From Mesorhabditis belari (Eukaryota; Nematoda; Chromadorea; Rhabditida; Rhabditidae), in NCBI GenBank assembly GCA_958450365.1, contig CAUEEP010000754.1, forward strand, positions 1,830,001 to 1,894,000: DNA of 64,000 nt, written 5' to 3'. Of the stretch, positions 33,925 through 45,904 are shown piece by piece. The notes beneath the pieces were generated by a model. It was not told the origin of the DNA and made no database searches. It saw only the letters and a list, made by a program, of their open reading frames with translations. Each line of letters begins with the position of its first letter. Within the stretch, counting starts at the first letter, position 1. The translations under genes were made by a program, and so were the position numbers.

Positions 33925-34803
33925 AGAGTAGTATAAATTTTAGGTTGGCAAGTTATAAACGATCGTTTTTGGGTAATGTGTTTTCTGAAAAAACGGCTTA
34001 TTCAATCAAAAAACGGTTTGCTTGATTCAAAAGCCCTATCCTTAATCTACAAAATGGCCTTTTTTGAATTTTTGAAAAATGTTTTATTTTAGAACTTTTT
34101 CAGGCCTTTTAATGTAAAAGTTCAAAATCCTGGTTTCTAGCATTCATGAGCTAATATATTTTTGAGTGATTGCATATTTTTTTAAATAAAACGCTTCATC
34201 GATTACATAGTTTCCCAAAATTTCAGAACAATCCAATCGATCGAACCGTTCTCTTTCTTTTAATCTTTTTTTTTAATCTTGCTTAAATTGAAATGAAAAT
34301 GGATTAAATTAGCACAAAAGTGCATTTTGAGCCTAATTTGAAAATCAACCTTCCGAAGATTGGAGTGTTGTGCGACTTACACCGCACAAAATTCCCCATT
34401 TGCCATTCTTTTCATTTTTCTCGATTTTGTGGTGGAGTCGTTTAGTATTGTGCGACTTTTTATTTCGACTCGCCCATAAGTTTCCATCCCCCTCCGTAAA
34501 ATCTAGAATAGTTTTGTAGCGGGTTTTGAAAGTACTCCCTTCCCCTCCCTTCTTTTTATATGATTTGCCCATAGCAAGAAGCAAACCTGAAGAATGGAAA
34601 CAAGATTGTTGTGGTAAGTTAAATCTTTTGTTTCACATTCTCTAGACGAGATTTTCGGTTAGGTTTTATGGCTGAAATTTAAGAATTTTTAACAAAATCA
34701 AATTCATATGCCGCTATTTTTGGCTATTCAGGCATAGTTTTCGTAATTACTCTTAGATTTACTTTTGTGGCTGGAATGAATTATCTAAATTGTTGTGAGG
34801 GTC
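33925..34803. other. No firm gene; one exon-like minus frame
   Basis: On the minus strand, 34,570-34,376 reads MGKSYKKKGGEGSTFKTRY onward to NGKWGILCG and then meets a GTGTAAGT donor. It could be a first exon, but nothing downstream was matched to it and no family was recognised. Confidence 0.25.
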
Positions 34804-36199
34804 ATGCCAAAGATCGTTTTAAAAGTACTGTCTTTTTGGCCAAGGACTAAAAATTCGTATTTTAGAAACATTCCCTTCTTGGCTACTGGAAGGCGTATCT
34901 GGCGCAAGTGGGCAAGCTCAAGGATCTCAGCGAGTGCGCGAGGAAGGAGGGAGGAGCCCAAAAAAAAAAAAAAAAAAGGGAAAAAGTGTGGGCTGCAGCT
35001 GAGGCCACTGAACTCTTGAAAAATCTTCTTCTTCTTGACAGCAAATTCTTCGTGGCGCATGTTGAGTTCCGGCGCGTATGTGATGAAATGGTCGATAGGA
35101 CCGGCTTTTGGCTCCTCCACGCCGAGAAACTGTGGTTTAAAAAAGCGGTTGAAACTTATTTCGAGGCGCATTTTTCTGGCTCAAAAGTGACTTGCAATAC
35201 CCCAAAAGAGGCCACTGCTGGTGGAAAGGTAAATTCGTTTTCTCCGAACTATTCTAATGTACTTAACTTTTGAGCTTGCCTTTCTCGTTGATGTGAGCGT
35301 TGGCGCGAACAATCAAATGCCTGCATCTTACTATGCAAAGGTCATGGCTGATCATCGCTGGTCATGGCTCAACCTCATGGATCAACCGTCGCTCGCTCCC
35401 AAGTCTTCCGATTTGCGTGAGATCTTCGTATACCATCTACTCAGTTTGATTGGAGTCGGATCGGAAAAGGTGCTCGTTATACCAGATGTACCTCGAAGTG
35501 GATACGTGTATTTGGCGACGAAGATAAGTAAGGCTCACTTCTGATTTTAGTCGTAAAATCTACTAATTTAGTTGATGGTTTCTGGACAGATAACGGAAAG
35601 TCGGTTGCTATGATGCGTGGCGCTAAAGGTTAAATTTCACAAATATTTTCAATTAAATATATCTAGTTTAGATGAGAAAGAGCCAACTTACGACGATGAA
35701 AGCAAAAAAGCAAAGGACGAGCAGATTAAGATACTTACCTGGTTGTTAGACTTAGGAGATCTGGGGCTACGTCGAAAGTCAAACTCTGGGAGGTCCGGCG
35801 CACGAATTGAGGATCGTCGATTTTTGGGTAATTATTTTTATTTACAACTAAGAACACAAACGGCCTTTATTCGAATTAAGAACTAAAAAAAACTATTAAT
35901 GCCAGGTCATGCTCGAGGATCGCTCAGAATGGGTGAAGCCCACTCAATCCGTTTTTGATAAACATTTTGCAAAATGGAACTTGATGGACAATATTGAGAA
36001 AGCCCAAAAGCTAGTAATGGACGACGAAGCCATCAAAGACAACGTGAATGTCGACAAGGAAACCTTTGACGCCTACGTCAAAGAGAGCAAAGACAAAGTG
36101 GGAAAATTCCTTAAAAGTAAGTTTTTTAACTTTTTTCAAAGTTTTTGTTTTTTAAATTCCTAATTGTTTTTAGCTCGGAAGAGGTCAGCAGATGAATAG
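34804..36199 (+). CDS. Unrecognised nematode-type protein, seven exons, one frame conflict
   Basis: Exons 34804-34824, 34866-35228, 35275-35527, 35572-35628, 35672-35827, 35906-36116 and 36174-36199. The first five join in phase from ATG (MPKIVLK). Exon 2 reads HSLLGYWKAYLAQVGKLKDL and contains a lysine run. Exon 3 reads SSDLREIFVYHLLSLIGVG, then a VYLATKI segment, suggesting a folded enzyme-like core (kinase-like or DUF-type) that I could not name. Exon 6 (EDRSEWVKPTQSVFDKHFAK onward) is open only in a frame that does not follow from exon 5; the in-phase frame stops after about 18 codons. The protein ends RKRSADE. The frame conflict may be a sequencing indel, a missed micro-exon or decay. 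Confidence 0.55.
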
Positions 36200-36653
36200 G
36201 TAGAAACTGTTACCGAGAAGCAAGCAAAAGTGGAAGAAGCTGACATTTGAACCAATTTGCGAGTTGAACGAATTTGTGGTGCCTCATAATTTTACTTCGG
36301 GTTCTTATCTATTGAATTAAGTTATTTGTTATTTGTTGTGAAATGGAGTCAAATCTCCACTCCGATTAACTTTTCGAAACAAATTACGAAACAAACAAAC
36401 AAAAAAAATGTATCCACTTTGTTTTCTAGGGTATTTTTATGTGTAGAAACCAAATTTCATAGTTATTTGTCGTGAAAATGCGTTTTGGCGCAAAAGTCAT
36501 GTGCTAGAAGGCGCGCGATTAGCCGGGAGCACAAAGTGCATGTCAAAAAGACATGCATTTTGGCAAGATGTTCGATAATTTATTATCCAAAGACAAAATC
36601 GACTCGTTGTTATTGTTAATTGAAAAGATTACGAACATTTTTCCTTTATCCAT

Positions 36654-39600
36654 TCAAATCGTCTCCACCATGTACTCACAATGGAGCAATTCGGCAGCAA
36701 CCGATCCTGAAAATTCCACAAGGTTCAGTGGGTCAAAATTCCCATTGAATCAGAAAACTTGCGTATTTGCCCCCTGTAAAACGATTTCCTTAGTCTAAAT
36801 GCACAAACCAATAAGCATATTCCCCTTTGAATCGTGAACAGCCACCGATGAGCAGCACAACTCCCGGCCATCATCTGTGTAAGGTTCGGTCACCTGCAAC
36901 GAGGCTCTCAAGGTTTATCGTTGTAAATAAATGCTTTCCAAGTAGAATATCCAATTTTCGATTCAATTTTCGACTTCTCACCCTCTTAACTCACCTCGTG
37001 TGTTTGATAATCCTTCGAGAAGCTGATACGCAAAACCTAAATATGTTAAAATAGGTGCCGTAAATATTCTAAAAAAAACCTATTTTTCCTCATTTCTTAA
37101 TCATTTTTTCTAAGCACTGGTTAATGCTAGAAATATGTGTTATATCTTTAAAAAAATTACCCATTTTCTCTACTTTAATTTGATATAAACGCGCGCGCGC
37201 TTAGAAAAAAATGATTGAGAAATTATGAAAAATCGGCTTTTTTTGCCACTCAAACCTGCGATGGACCTCTTTCCGTTCCTGGAGCTGGTCGATGACTACA
37301 CGCGTCCAAATTCGTCAACTTACTCATCACTGGATGACCGGCTGTCCAGAGATCACCTGAATACAGAAATTCAGTAGGTTTCAACGCCAGAGCGATCGAA
37401 ATTCCTACCATTTTTGTCCATGTAGAGATTATCGGGCGAGGTGAGAAGATCAACTTGAGTGATTGGGGTGACCGATTTGAAATCCTAGAAAATCTTAGGC
37501 ATTCTACTCGATCTGCCAACTCACATCACTCAATTTCATCACTCGAATGAATTCCCCATTTGGCGAGGCATAGAAGAGAGTATTTCTCTTTCGATCAACC
37601 CAGATTCCATTCGGCGATCGATCCGCTTCAACTAACCAATGAGCATCCTAGAAATTCTCTTTAAGATCATTGATATGCCTCTTTGATATCATTGATATAT
37701 AGCATATCGAACTTAAAAACACACAGTATATCTAAATTCTCATAAGATTCTTTTTACTAAGCTTACCTTTCCATCAAAATAACCAACACTGCCCGCTTTC
37801 AACCCCATGAACATCTCAAGAGCATTCATTCCACCAGTCTGAAAGTCAGTGGTTTAAGATCTTAAATCGCTCACTCACCTGTGCCGTTCCATCATTTGTG
37901 AAAACGAATTTATCCTTTCCAACAGCGTGCAAATCGTTTGGTCTAAACTCTTTTTCGTCTTTTACTTTCTACAAATTACCGAATGAAATTTTGATGAGTG
38001 AAAGTTTTCACGTGTTTCAGCGTTTGATCCTTTTTGTTGAAATCAAATGCCTGAAAGAAGAATTTCAATGGAAAATGATATTTTGATTGAGTAACTAAAC
38101 CGGAAAATGATAACCTATCCATTAAGCTTTTGTTTTTACCTCAATCGAATGAGTAAATTGTGGTGAATGATGAGATACGACATATAGACGAATCTCTCCT
38201 TTCTCATCCACCCATGACGTGATGCCGTGAGCTTGGAAATTTCCCTAAAAGTGTGAGCTTTGTTCTCATTGATTACAAAATGTTTAAAATCAATTTCCCA
38301 CAGTTTATTTATTTGTTAAGGGTTTTCTAAAGTGCGGGCCTTCTTATCGTATGCCTATTTGTTCGCCATTTCACAGCATTGTTTCTCTTTGGTCAAAATC
38401 GTTGTCGAACTTTTGTTTTTGAAAAAGAATTGCCCAATCATGGTTTGTTTAAATAAATTATTAAATTAACTTCGTCAACTAAACATCAACATCAATTTTA
38501 TCATTAACATCAAAGATATCAAGAAAACATATACCATAGTACCTATAATAGTAGCGTCTCCGCCCGTACAATCGCGTAGTCTAACACACAATTTTGTGAA
38601 GCTCGGTTTTCCGCGCTGCTTCGACGAAAAATGTGCGCTTAAAGATCAAAAGATAGCGCTTGAAGCGAAGAATTTTTTGGTACTAGCAGTTTATTTTGGG
38701 AAAAATCTGGCACTTTCTAAAAAATGATTTACTTTAGTGAGTACGCGACTGTACGTCAGTATGGGCGGAGGAGCGCTACTATAATAGGTATTACGATACG
38801 TACACAACAAAAACCAACCGGTTTTCCAATAATCTTCAACTCCTTTGTTTGATATTTCGCGGCTGGATTCTTGAAATCATACAAGAAGATCTGGGAAATT
38901 GGTTTCTTAGATCGATTTCAAATAGTAAACCTTTCCCTCAACGCCCGGTCTTGGATGCATATAGAAAATCCCGCTTGTGATGAAAGCCAAACCCTCAGAT
39001 TCGATGTATTCTATGTCCTCGGATCCGTCAACTGAAATATGATGAGCTTTGTGAGTGGAAGACCCCTAGCATAGACTATTTCATCTGGTACCAGACTCGA
39101 AAAAGTCAGATATTGAGAGATTTCTCTTGATTTAACTACCTGATAGATATGGGCACTACAAACTACAAGACTAGAAACGCAGACTAGAAACGCTTGTAGA
39201 AACGAGTAGACTGGCTATTTTTACAAACTGTTTTTATCAAAAAAATCGAGCCAACTTTGGGCTTTCGAATGGCACCAAGATCAGGCCAATCTATCATCTC
39301 TGTGCTGAAATATAACGTTCTTTGCCAGGTTTTTAGTCCTCATGGGACGAGACTATAAGCGGCAGGTTTTCGGAGCAGAGATGGTGAATTGATGTGATCT
39401 TGGTGTCATTCAAAAGCTCAAAGTTGGCTCGATTTTTTGGTAAAAACATTTTGTAAAAATCGCCATTCTACGCGTTTCTACAAGCATCTGTAGTCTGATC
39501 TTGTAGTTTGTAGCGTCCATGCCTACTACCTGATAAAAGATTATCTACTACCTGGTAAAAGATTGTCTACTATCTGATAAAAGATTGTCTACTACCTGGT

Positions 39601-39853
39601 AAAAGACTATCTACTTATGTGTACCGAAGTAACGAAAGCTTGGTAAAAGAAAAAAAAGTCGAACTCACGCGGTCCATCCACCAAACGGCATTTTCCCGGT
39701 TTGTGATTGTAGACGCGTTTGTTCAAGTCAAGAAACCAGCTTTAAATGAAATGCTTTTAAAATTTTCGTCTTTTCCACGAAAACTCACAGAACATTGCAG
39801 AGAATCGCTCCCAAAACGGCCACCAAGCCACCCAAGAGAATTTGTTTAATCAT
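36654..39853 (-). CDS. Paraoxonase/arylesterase-like membrane protein (MEC-6/POML family)
   Basis: About 13 exons join in phase from ATG at 39,853 to TGA at 36,654. The N-terminus MIKQILLGGLVAVLGAILCN is a single uncleaved hydrophobic anchor. Then come GKCRLVDG, GSEDIE, GLAFITSGI, AHGITSWVD, VVSHHS, RPNDLHAVGKDKFVFTND, RSPNGIWVD, SPDNLYMDKNGDLWTAGHP and LIGSVAAELLHCEY. These are the calcium ligands of the PON six-bladed propeller (the E/D of GSEDIE, the N of PND, the N of SPNG, DN of SPDN), the two active-site histidines (AHG, VSH) and the disulfide cysteines (GKC, LHC). In C. elegans the family includes MEC-6, a chaperone-like partner of DEG/ENaC channels, and POML proteins. Retained catalytic residues leave lactonase activity possible. 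Intron 2 and another intron contain inverted-repeat elements. Confidence 0.9.
38541..38789. mobile_element. Inverted-repeat element, ends ACCTATAATAGTAGCG
   Basis: ACCTATAATAGTAGCGTCTC and CGCCC at the left are mirrored by GGGCGGAGGAGCGCTACTAT and AATAGGT at the right. The interior is shared with the element that runs off the right end of the window (GCGTAGTCTA, GCGCTTAAAGATCAAAAGATAGC). Confidence 0.75.
39149..39524. mobile_element. Palindromic element in PON-like intron 2
   Basis: The left arm GCACTACAAACTACAAGAC continues through GAAACGCTTGTAGAAACG, ATCGAGCCAACTTTGGGCTT and GAATGGCACCAAGATCA. The right arm is the inverse, with TGATCTTGGTGTCATTC and TTGTAGTTTGTAGC. It is followed at 39,525-39,615 by four copies of a 22-base CTACCTGATAAAAGATTGT unit. 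Confidence 0.75.
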
Positions 39854-41343
39854 CACAGGTTGATGATTTAAAATCTAAAATAAATAGATCAAATCTCACC
39901 AGTAAAAGATCGAATAAAACGAAAAACCAAACAAAATGATAAATATTGGTATTTTTTTGAAAGAAAACGATCACTAATTACTGGCAAAGGCACTGGCAAT
40001 TCGGGAAAAATAAAATTTAGTTTTTTTTTTTGGGGAAATAGGGTGGATTGATGAGCACAAAAAAGAAAGAGTTGTCAACTCGTATCGGTCCTTTTCTTTT
40101 TGATATTTTTTGTTTTCTTTTTTTGTCAGGGTCAACACTGAAAAATCGAGAAAAGCAGGAAAAAAAGGACGATGAAATTTTAGAGAAAAAAGAAAAAGTC
40201 AACGACTTAAACTGGGAAATTATAGCAAACAATATAGCTTTAGCAAATAGATCATAAAAATGACTCCAATCTTTGAGATTTTTAATGAATTCACTTCATT
40301 TTCAAATTTACTACTTTGAAAAGAATAAAACGCTTAGTTTTGAGGTCAGAATTTGACTTTTGAATGATAAGAAGTAGGCAAATACCTTTTTTTTTTTTTT
40401 TGCTAATTTCAAAGATTTTCTCTCAAGAGACTTTTTGAAATTGAAACTTTGGCAAAAAAAAAAACAATTCAAATCTAAACGCCTAAACGCGCTCTTGAAT
40501 TTCAAAAAATCTTGCCTAAAGCATGGCAATTACCTTCTTTATCTTTGATTGTAGAGGTAATTCGGTAAAAAGTCAAGTTCAATACAAGTCAACCCAAATC
40601 TCACCGACTCCATCCTTTTTAAACTAATCTAACAAGTTGAAGTGTATTTCCTTAGATAAGGAGTCGAAGAAAACTATGTATATGTCGTAGCCGATTATGA
40701 ATTTCAGCCGATTGTGAATCAAATGATTTCGCTAGCGAAAATCATAATCGGCTACGACATATATTTTCTAAAAATTTCCTCTAAACTTGACTATTTGAAA
40801 TTGAAATTTTTTTCTTTAATCACATAAACGAAAGCCAAAAGTCACTGCTAATCTTGGGGAAAAGTCGATTTCATAAATTTTTATTAAATGTAAATTGAGA
40901 TAAGAAAGAATGCGCACAAAACAAAGGGGAAGGCACAGAAATACTATCAAAAAAAAAAGAGAAAAACAATAGATAAGCTCAGAAAAAGAAGGAGAAACGA
41001 GTGGAAATTTGAAGGGAAATCGAGAAGAATGAATGAATTATGCTATACCGAAAACAATCTCACAGCTATGGGAATCAATTTTACAAATGGAAATTGAGCT
41101 TCTAACAAAACGAGAAAGGAATGACTTGATTAAAATGGGAAAACTATTCAAAACCGGAGCGAAAATCCAACAATTCGGACCATAATCTATCACAGAAATT
41201 TGAAGGAAACACAAAGAACTAAAGAATGGATAAAACTATCGTAATCTAATCGAACTGAAGTTTTGGCGTGAAAAAAAGAAACTAAACAGACGTGAGAGAC
41301 ACGTGAAATCTTTTTGAGGCGGTCATCATTTTGGTCTCTATCT
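39854..41343. other. AT-rich intergenic stretch
   Basis: No gene was supported. It contains the 84-base element at 40,680-40,763. Low-complexity runs at 40,020-40,260 and 40,390-40,470 create Lys/Phe-rich frames only. Confidence 0.5.
40680..40763. mobile_element. 84-base miniature element, ends TATATGTCGTAGCCGATTAT
   Basis: TATATGTCGTAGCCGATTAT at the left is mirrored perfectly by ATAATCGGCTACGACATATA at the right. The centre holds GAATTTCAGCCGATTGTGAA and a TTTCGCTAGCGAAA palindrome. It has the same ends as the 520-base element at 9454-9976, so it is a deletion derivative or close relative. Confidence 0.85.
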
Positions 41344-44300
41344 TCAGCTGAGATTGGCCATGAACGCGCCGACAGCACCGAGATATCCCTCATGTTTCAT
41401 AAAAAGAGCTTCGCATTCGCCCTGAAAATGAAAGATCTAGCTAAAAGTAACTATGACATAAATCTAACACGTTTGGTTCAACCAAACTAGTGAAAAATAT
41501 TCCAAGATCTCACTTTACTCCAAAATTTGATTGCATAACTCAGCGTCCTCATCGTGATCGAGTGCTTTCGGATGAAGAAACCACCAAAATAGATCCTCTT
41601 CACGTTGTAACGATTCCCGTAAAGCATGGCCATCTAAAATGAAAACTGGATATAGAATAGATGATTAGATGTGCTGTCTAATTGCTTACTGCACAAATGT
41701 TCAAATCCCCCACCTGCCCAATATTGTTCGAGATCATCAAGAGAAGACTTTTCGCGAAATCCTCGGGTCGAGCGGTCAATTCCTAAAAAGAATAGCAATG
41801 AAATTTTTTTAGTTGATTAAAAAGCTTATAATTAATCAAAAACATACCTGATTTGAGCTGAATTTATTGCATTTCCCGAATGATCCGGCAATCACTTCCG
41901 ACGAGAGATTCAACGCCTCGTAGTCGCCTAAAGATCTTGCCAAAGGTAACCAGTAAAACTTAAACGCCATTACCTCCGTAAATATCCGCGACAAGTGTAT
42001 CGACTTTTCTGTGGTCCCCCTTCTCGGCCATGAACAGCAACTCGTCGAAATCTGAATAAAATTACATGAAACTACGTTTAAAGATTTGTAAAAGTTACAA
42101 ATAGTTTCATTTTAAACAATAAATTCCTTGTTATTGATGCTTTGTAAAGTTTATAAATTTTGAAACCCAAACCCAAACCCAAACCATTCGATTTCGTCAA
42201 CATGTGTCCCAATCCGATAAACGTTCCTCCACCCATTGACGATCCACCGATTCGCTCAAATGACGATTGAGAATTCACCTGAACTTTAAAAACATTGTAT
42301 GGTTATAATAAGGCTTTAATTTTGTCCAAATTTACCTTTTCAAAAAGCCAAAAGATAGTACAAACCTTCAGTATCGAGATTCCGGTGCCAATGTTGACTA
42401 ACAAGAATGGAAAGACCAAATCGGACGCGATCGGCTTGTATTGATATCTAAAAAGAATACATTCTACTTTTTACAATATTTTTTTATTTAGTTAAGCCTA
42501 AAAATTCCTTCAAACTCCTATTTTAATATTTTAAGAAGATGGTTGTTATAGTTTTTATTTGAAACTCGTTTACTTCTCGATTCCCTCAGCTTCGTGATGA
42601 TAAGTGAACGACTCATCCTCATTGTTATTCAACAAGAAATCGCATCCCTGAATGAGCGATTGCATCTCATCCGTTCTGGCTATTCTGAAAAGAGAATTTA
42701 GTGAATTTCATTTCCAACACAAGATGCTTAACGACATTATAGTAAAAGTTCTTTTAAAGCTTACTCACCTAACGCCCAATTCGCTTCGTAAAGTCTCCGC
42801 ATATTTGTATGCTCCTCCGCCCGTACATTGAAGTGAATCCTCCTCGGTTCTCTGCACCCATTCCTGTAAAATATCAAATTGTAAAGTTTATTCGTAAAAT
42901 CAAAACCTCTTTCAAAAATTGCAAGCACATCTCGATGTTGAGGAACTTCTTGAAGTTGAGCAGAACCTCTGGACGATCGCTTCCCTAAAAAACAAAAGTT
43001 TGCTCATTAAATATATCTAAATACTTTATAAAGCAAAAATATTTTAAATCACCAAACCTCTTCATGACAGACGGTTGTGTAGACTAGCTTGCAAAGCGTT
43101 CCTCCTAAAATAGAAGTTGTAAAACAAGAGTTAATTCTTAAAGACGAAATTTTAATAGTCGATGCTTAGCTTTTGACAAATCAACTACTCACCAATGTCG
43201 ACGGCAAAATGTGGTCGCTGAATGAGATGATGAAATCGCGATTCGGATGGCAAAACGATGTATGGCGTTTGCGGCTTCTCGACCAAGATAATTTGTCGCG
43301 ATCGTGATGAAGAAGTAGTCGAATCACCCTCTCCGTTGCACACACGCCTAAAAAGGAAAAAGTGTGTTGAATTAAACACACAATGTATAGCGATTTAATG
43401 CGTTTAAACGACGAATATATTAGGTTGTTCGGATATCAACAAGCGTTGCTAAACTTTTTGTTGTGAGAGAAGCTTTTAAAACATATCTTTCTGTCTTTAA
43501 AAGTACGTTATCTTGCGCTACGTTATCTGGAAACTTTTTAAACGGATAATTTGTTATTTTTAAGATCTTTTTTCTTGCTTTAGATGACCGACTTCGAACA
43601 TCAAGTTCGCGTCTGCTTACTTTACCACTTCAAACTGGGCAAAAAAAGTCGTGGAATCCCATCGAGATTTGGTCAAAACATTTGGGAATGATGTATTGTC
43701 CGAAAGCCGATGCCAAGTCTGGTTCCGACGCTTTCGGAATGATTGTGAAAGCCTCGAGGATGCTGAACACTCTCGTCGACCTCAAGGGGTAGACAACTAT
43801 ATCCTGAGGGCTGCAATCGAACCAGATCCTTGTCAAACGACGCGTGAACTTGCTCAACAGTTTCTATGTCCAAATTCTACCATTGATGAGCATCTCCACG
43901 CCATTGGAAAGACGATCAGATGCGGGAAATGGCTTCCTCACGAGCTAAGCAGTGCAAAAAAGGCTTCATGGGTCGCTATTGCCGGAATCCTCATCCGCCA
44001 CGCTAAATATCATGGCTTTTTTGATTCTCTCGTTACTGGAGATGAGAAGTGGATCTATTTCGATAATACTATTCGAAAACGGAAATGACTAGGACCAGGA
44101 GAACGGCCAAATCCGACCGTGAAACCGGACATTCATGGGCAAAAGATCATTCTCTCAGTATGGTGGAATAACAAGGTCCTTGTGTATTTCGAGCTTCTAC
44201 AAACCGGCCAAACAGTCACATCCGACCTCTACAAACAGCAACTTGATCGGGTCAATGAAGTTCTCATTCGTCAAGGAGTAGACATATCAAAGATAAAGTT

Positions 44301-45459
44301 CATCCATTATAACGCTAGACCTCACGTTGCAAAGATGACTCAGCAAAAACTGGAGAATCTAGGATGGAAGGTTCTACCACATCCGCCGTATGCTCCCGAT
44401 TTGGCTCCCTCAGATTACCATTGATTCCGGTCGATTCAAAACTTTTTGGCCAATGAGAAATTCAAAAACCGTGAAGATGTCCAAAATTGGGTCACCAAGT
44501 TTTTCGAGTCACAGCCGGCTGAGTTTTTCAAGAGCGGTATCAATTCTTTGCGCAAAAGATGGCAAGAAGCAATCAATAATAATGGTGAATATATTAGGTT
44601 GATGCAAAAGTCTTTTTCATTTTTTTCGTACTTCTTTTGAAAAATAACAAAGTCATCAATTAACCTATGGTTTGCTCTAAATGAAAAGTGTTTATTGTTC
44701 AATTTCCCATCTTTTTAAGTCAATTTGGGTTCACTTTCAAGCAAATTCGAGAGTGAAAACGGGTTTTTCATAAAAATCTATAAAAACCTCTATAAAGAAA
44801 TTGGCTGAATCAATTTCTCTGAAAATCTGAAAAAATATCTAACTTTTTGTGCTCTATCTTTTATTTATTAACATCAAGATTGGTTTCCTTAGCTAAAGCG
44901 TCTAAAATGCATCATCGAGCCGTCGCCTTTTTTGACTACCCGACTTCAGGCTCTCAAAAAAATCTAGACATAAGACATTTTAAACTCGTTTTAATGTCAT
45001 TTTGCAGAAAAATAATTGGCCTTTCGAATGCAATAAACCGTTGTTCAATTGGTGCATTTGTTACTTTTTAACGGAAGTACGAAAAAAATGAAAAAGACTT
45101 TTGCATCAACCTAATACTTTGGATTAAACTGTGTTGTTTCTGTTTTTAAGGTAAATTTTGTCGATTACTAAAACGCTCGTTTATATCCGAACAACCCTAA
45201 TATTTGCCAAGAAGAAACTATTTTCAACATAAACTGCTTCAAGAGCTTTCGATAATTTACTGAAAAAAATTGATTCCTCCGTTTGATTTAGTAAATAAAA
45301 CCTTGTCAGATGTAAAATCAATGATAGTAGTTATTTTTTCAAAAATTAAAAAAAAAACCCCACAAAATCTCCCTACCTCAAATTCTGTGACAGCAAGAAC
45401 TCGTCCATCACGAGACGGCGTAGCAGACCAAAATTTTGCCTCTGAAAAAGTTTTCCCAT
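41344..45459 (-). CDS. pnk-1: Pantothenate kinase
   Basis: Phosphorylates pantothenate in the first step of coenzyme A synthesis. Phase-consistent exons read HFAVDIGGTLCKLVYTT (phosphate-binding loop), VLLNFKKFLNIEMCLQFLKE, LQCTGGGAYKYAETLRSELG (with the catalytic Glu region), SDLVFPFLLVNIGTGISI, FERIGGSSMGGGTFIGLG, ADIYGGDYEALNLSSEVIAG, FGKCNKF, KSLLLMISNNIGQ, RIYFGGFFIRKH and GYLGAVGAFMANLS before TGA at 41,344. These match the metazoan PanK fold from end to end. The first exon (45459-45377) starts at ATG with MGKLFQRQNFGLLRRLV and joins in phase to RVCNGEGDSTTSSS; this start is plausible but not certain, as it has no strong homology. The first intron (about 2 kb) contains the mariner element in the opposite orientation. 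The C. elegans symbol is given by family. Confidence 0.92.
43584..44593 (+). pseudogene. Inactivated mariner transposase
   Basis: DD34D-type transposase text is clear: CQVWFRRFRNDCESLEDAEH, SRRPQGVDN, GDEKWIYFDN, KIILSVWWNN, KFIHYNARPHVA, LGWKVLPHPPYAPDLAPSDYH. The frame slips at the A-run in GGGCAAAAAAAGTCG (about 43,640). It is interrupted by TGA after RKRK (44,086) and by TGA after SDYH (44,422), both where Trp or a sense codon is usual. The second catalytic aspartate, normally in HDNARPH, is Tyr here (HYNARPH). The last codons are separated from the original stop by the nested element. It cannot make an active enzyme as read. Confidence 0.9.
44594..45114. mobile_element. 521-base miniature element nested in the mariner
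   Basis: Terminal repeats are 41 bases long and read as perfect inverses: TTAGGTTGATGCAAAAGTCT and the following TTTTCATTTTTTTCGTACTTC. TA is duplicated at both borders. There is no transposase, so it is a non-autonomous mariner-type element, younger than its host copy. Confidence 0.9.
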
Positions 45460-45904
45460 CGACCACGTCAATTGAGAAATTTGAAAGTACTGAAGAAAAA
45501 AGGAAAAATTATTATAAAGCTAAAAAATTGTAGACAGAAAAACGGAATCGGGCAAATATGCTATGCCAAGATAGTCTCGTGAAAGCCACATAAAAAATGC
45601 AATAAACAACGACACGGCGAGACTGTGATTGTAGAATGAAAAGGGGCAAAAAGGGGGAAAGGAAAAGGAAAAACGAAAGAGATGTCTATCTGTTCGACTA
45701 CATGATGCACACTAATTACGCGTGTGATTTGAAGTGATTCGTAGCTCTTTCTGAACTCTACTTGAGCATTTCCAGGTGTAATCGGAGAGGACTTTTGTCA
45801 ATTTTTATTGGGATTAACTGAATTTTTATTGATTTCAAGGTAGGTACGAGTCTTTAATTTCACGAGTAGCCTCAAAACGGGTTTTAGATCGAGGTTTTCT
45901 ACAA

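Larger units (their letters stand above)
43420..45200 (+). mobile_element. Mariner transposon with a nested insertion
   Basis: Inverted ends TTAGGTTGTTCGGATATCAA and (complement of the right end) TTAGGGTTGTTCGGATATAA are flanked by TA on both sides. Without the nested element and its TA duplication the unit is about 1258 bases, a normal mariner size. It sits in intron 1 of the pantothenate kinase gene and is transcribed against it. Confidence 0.92.
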
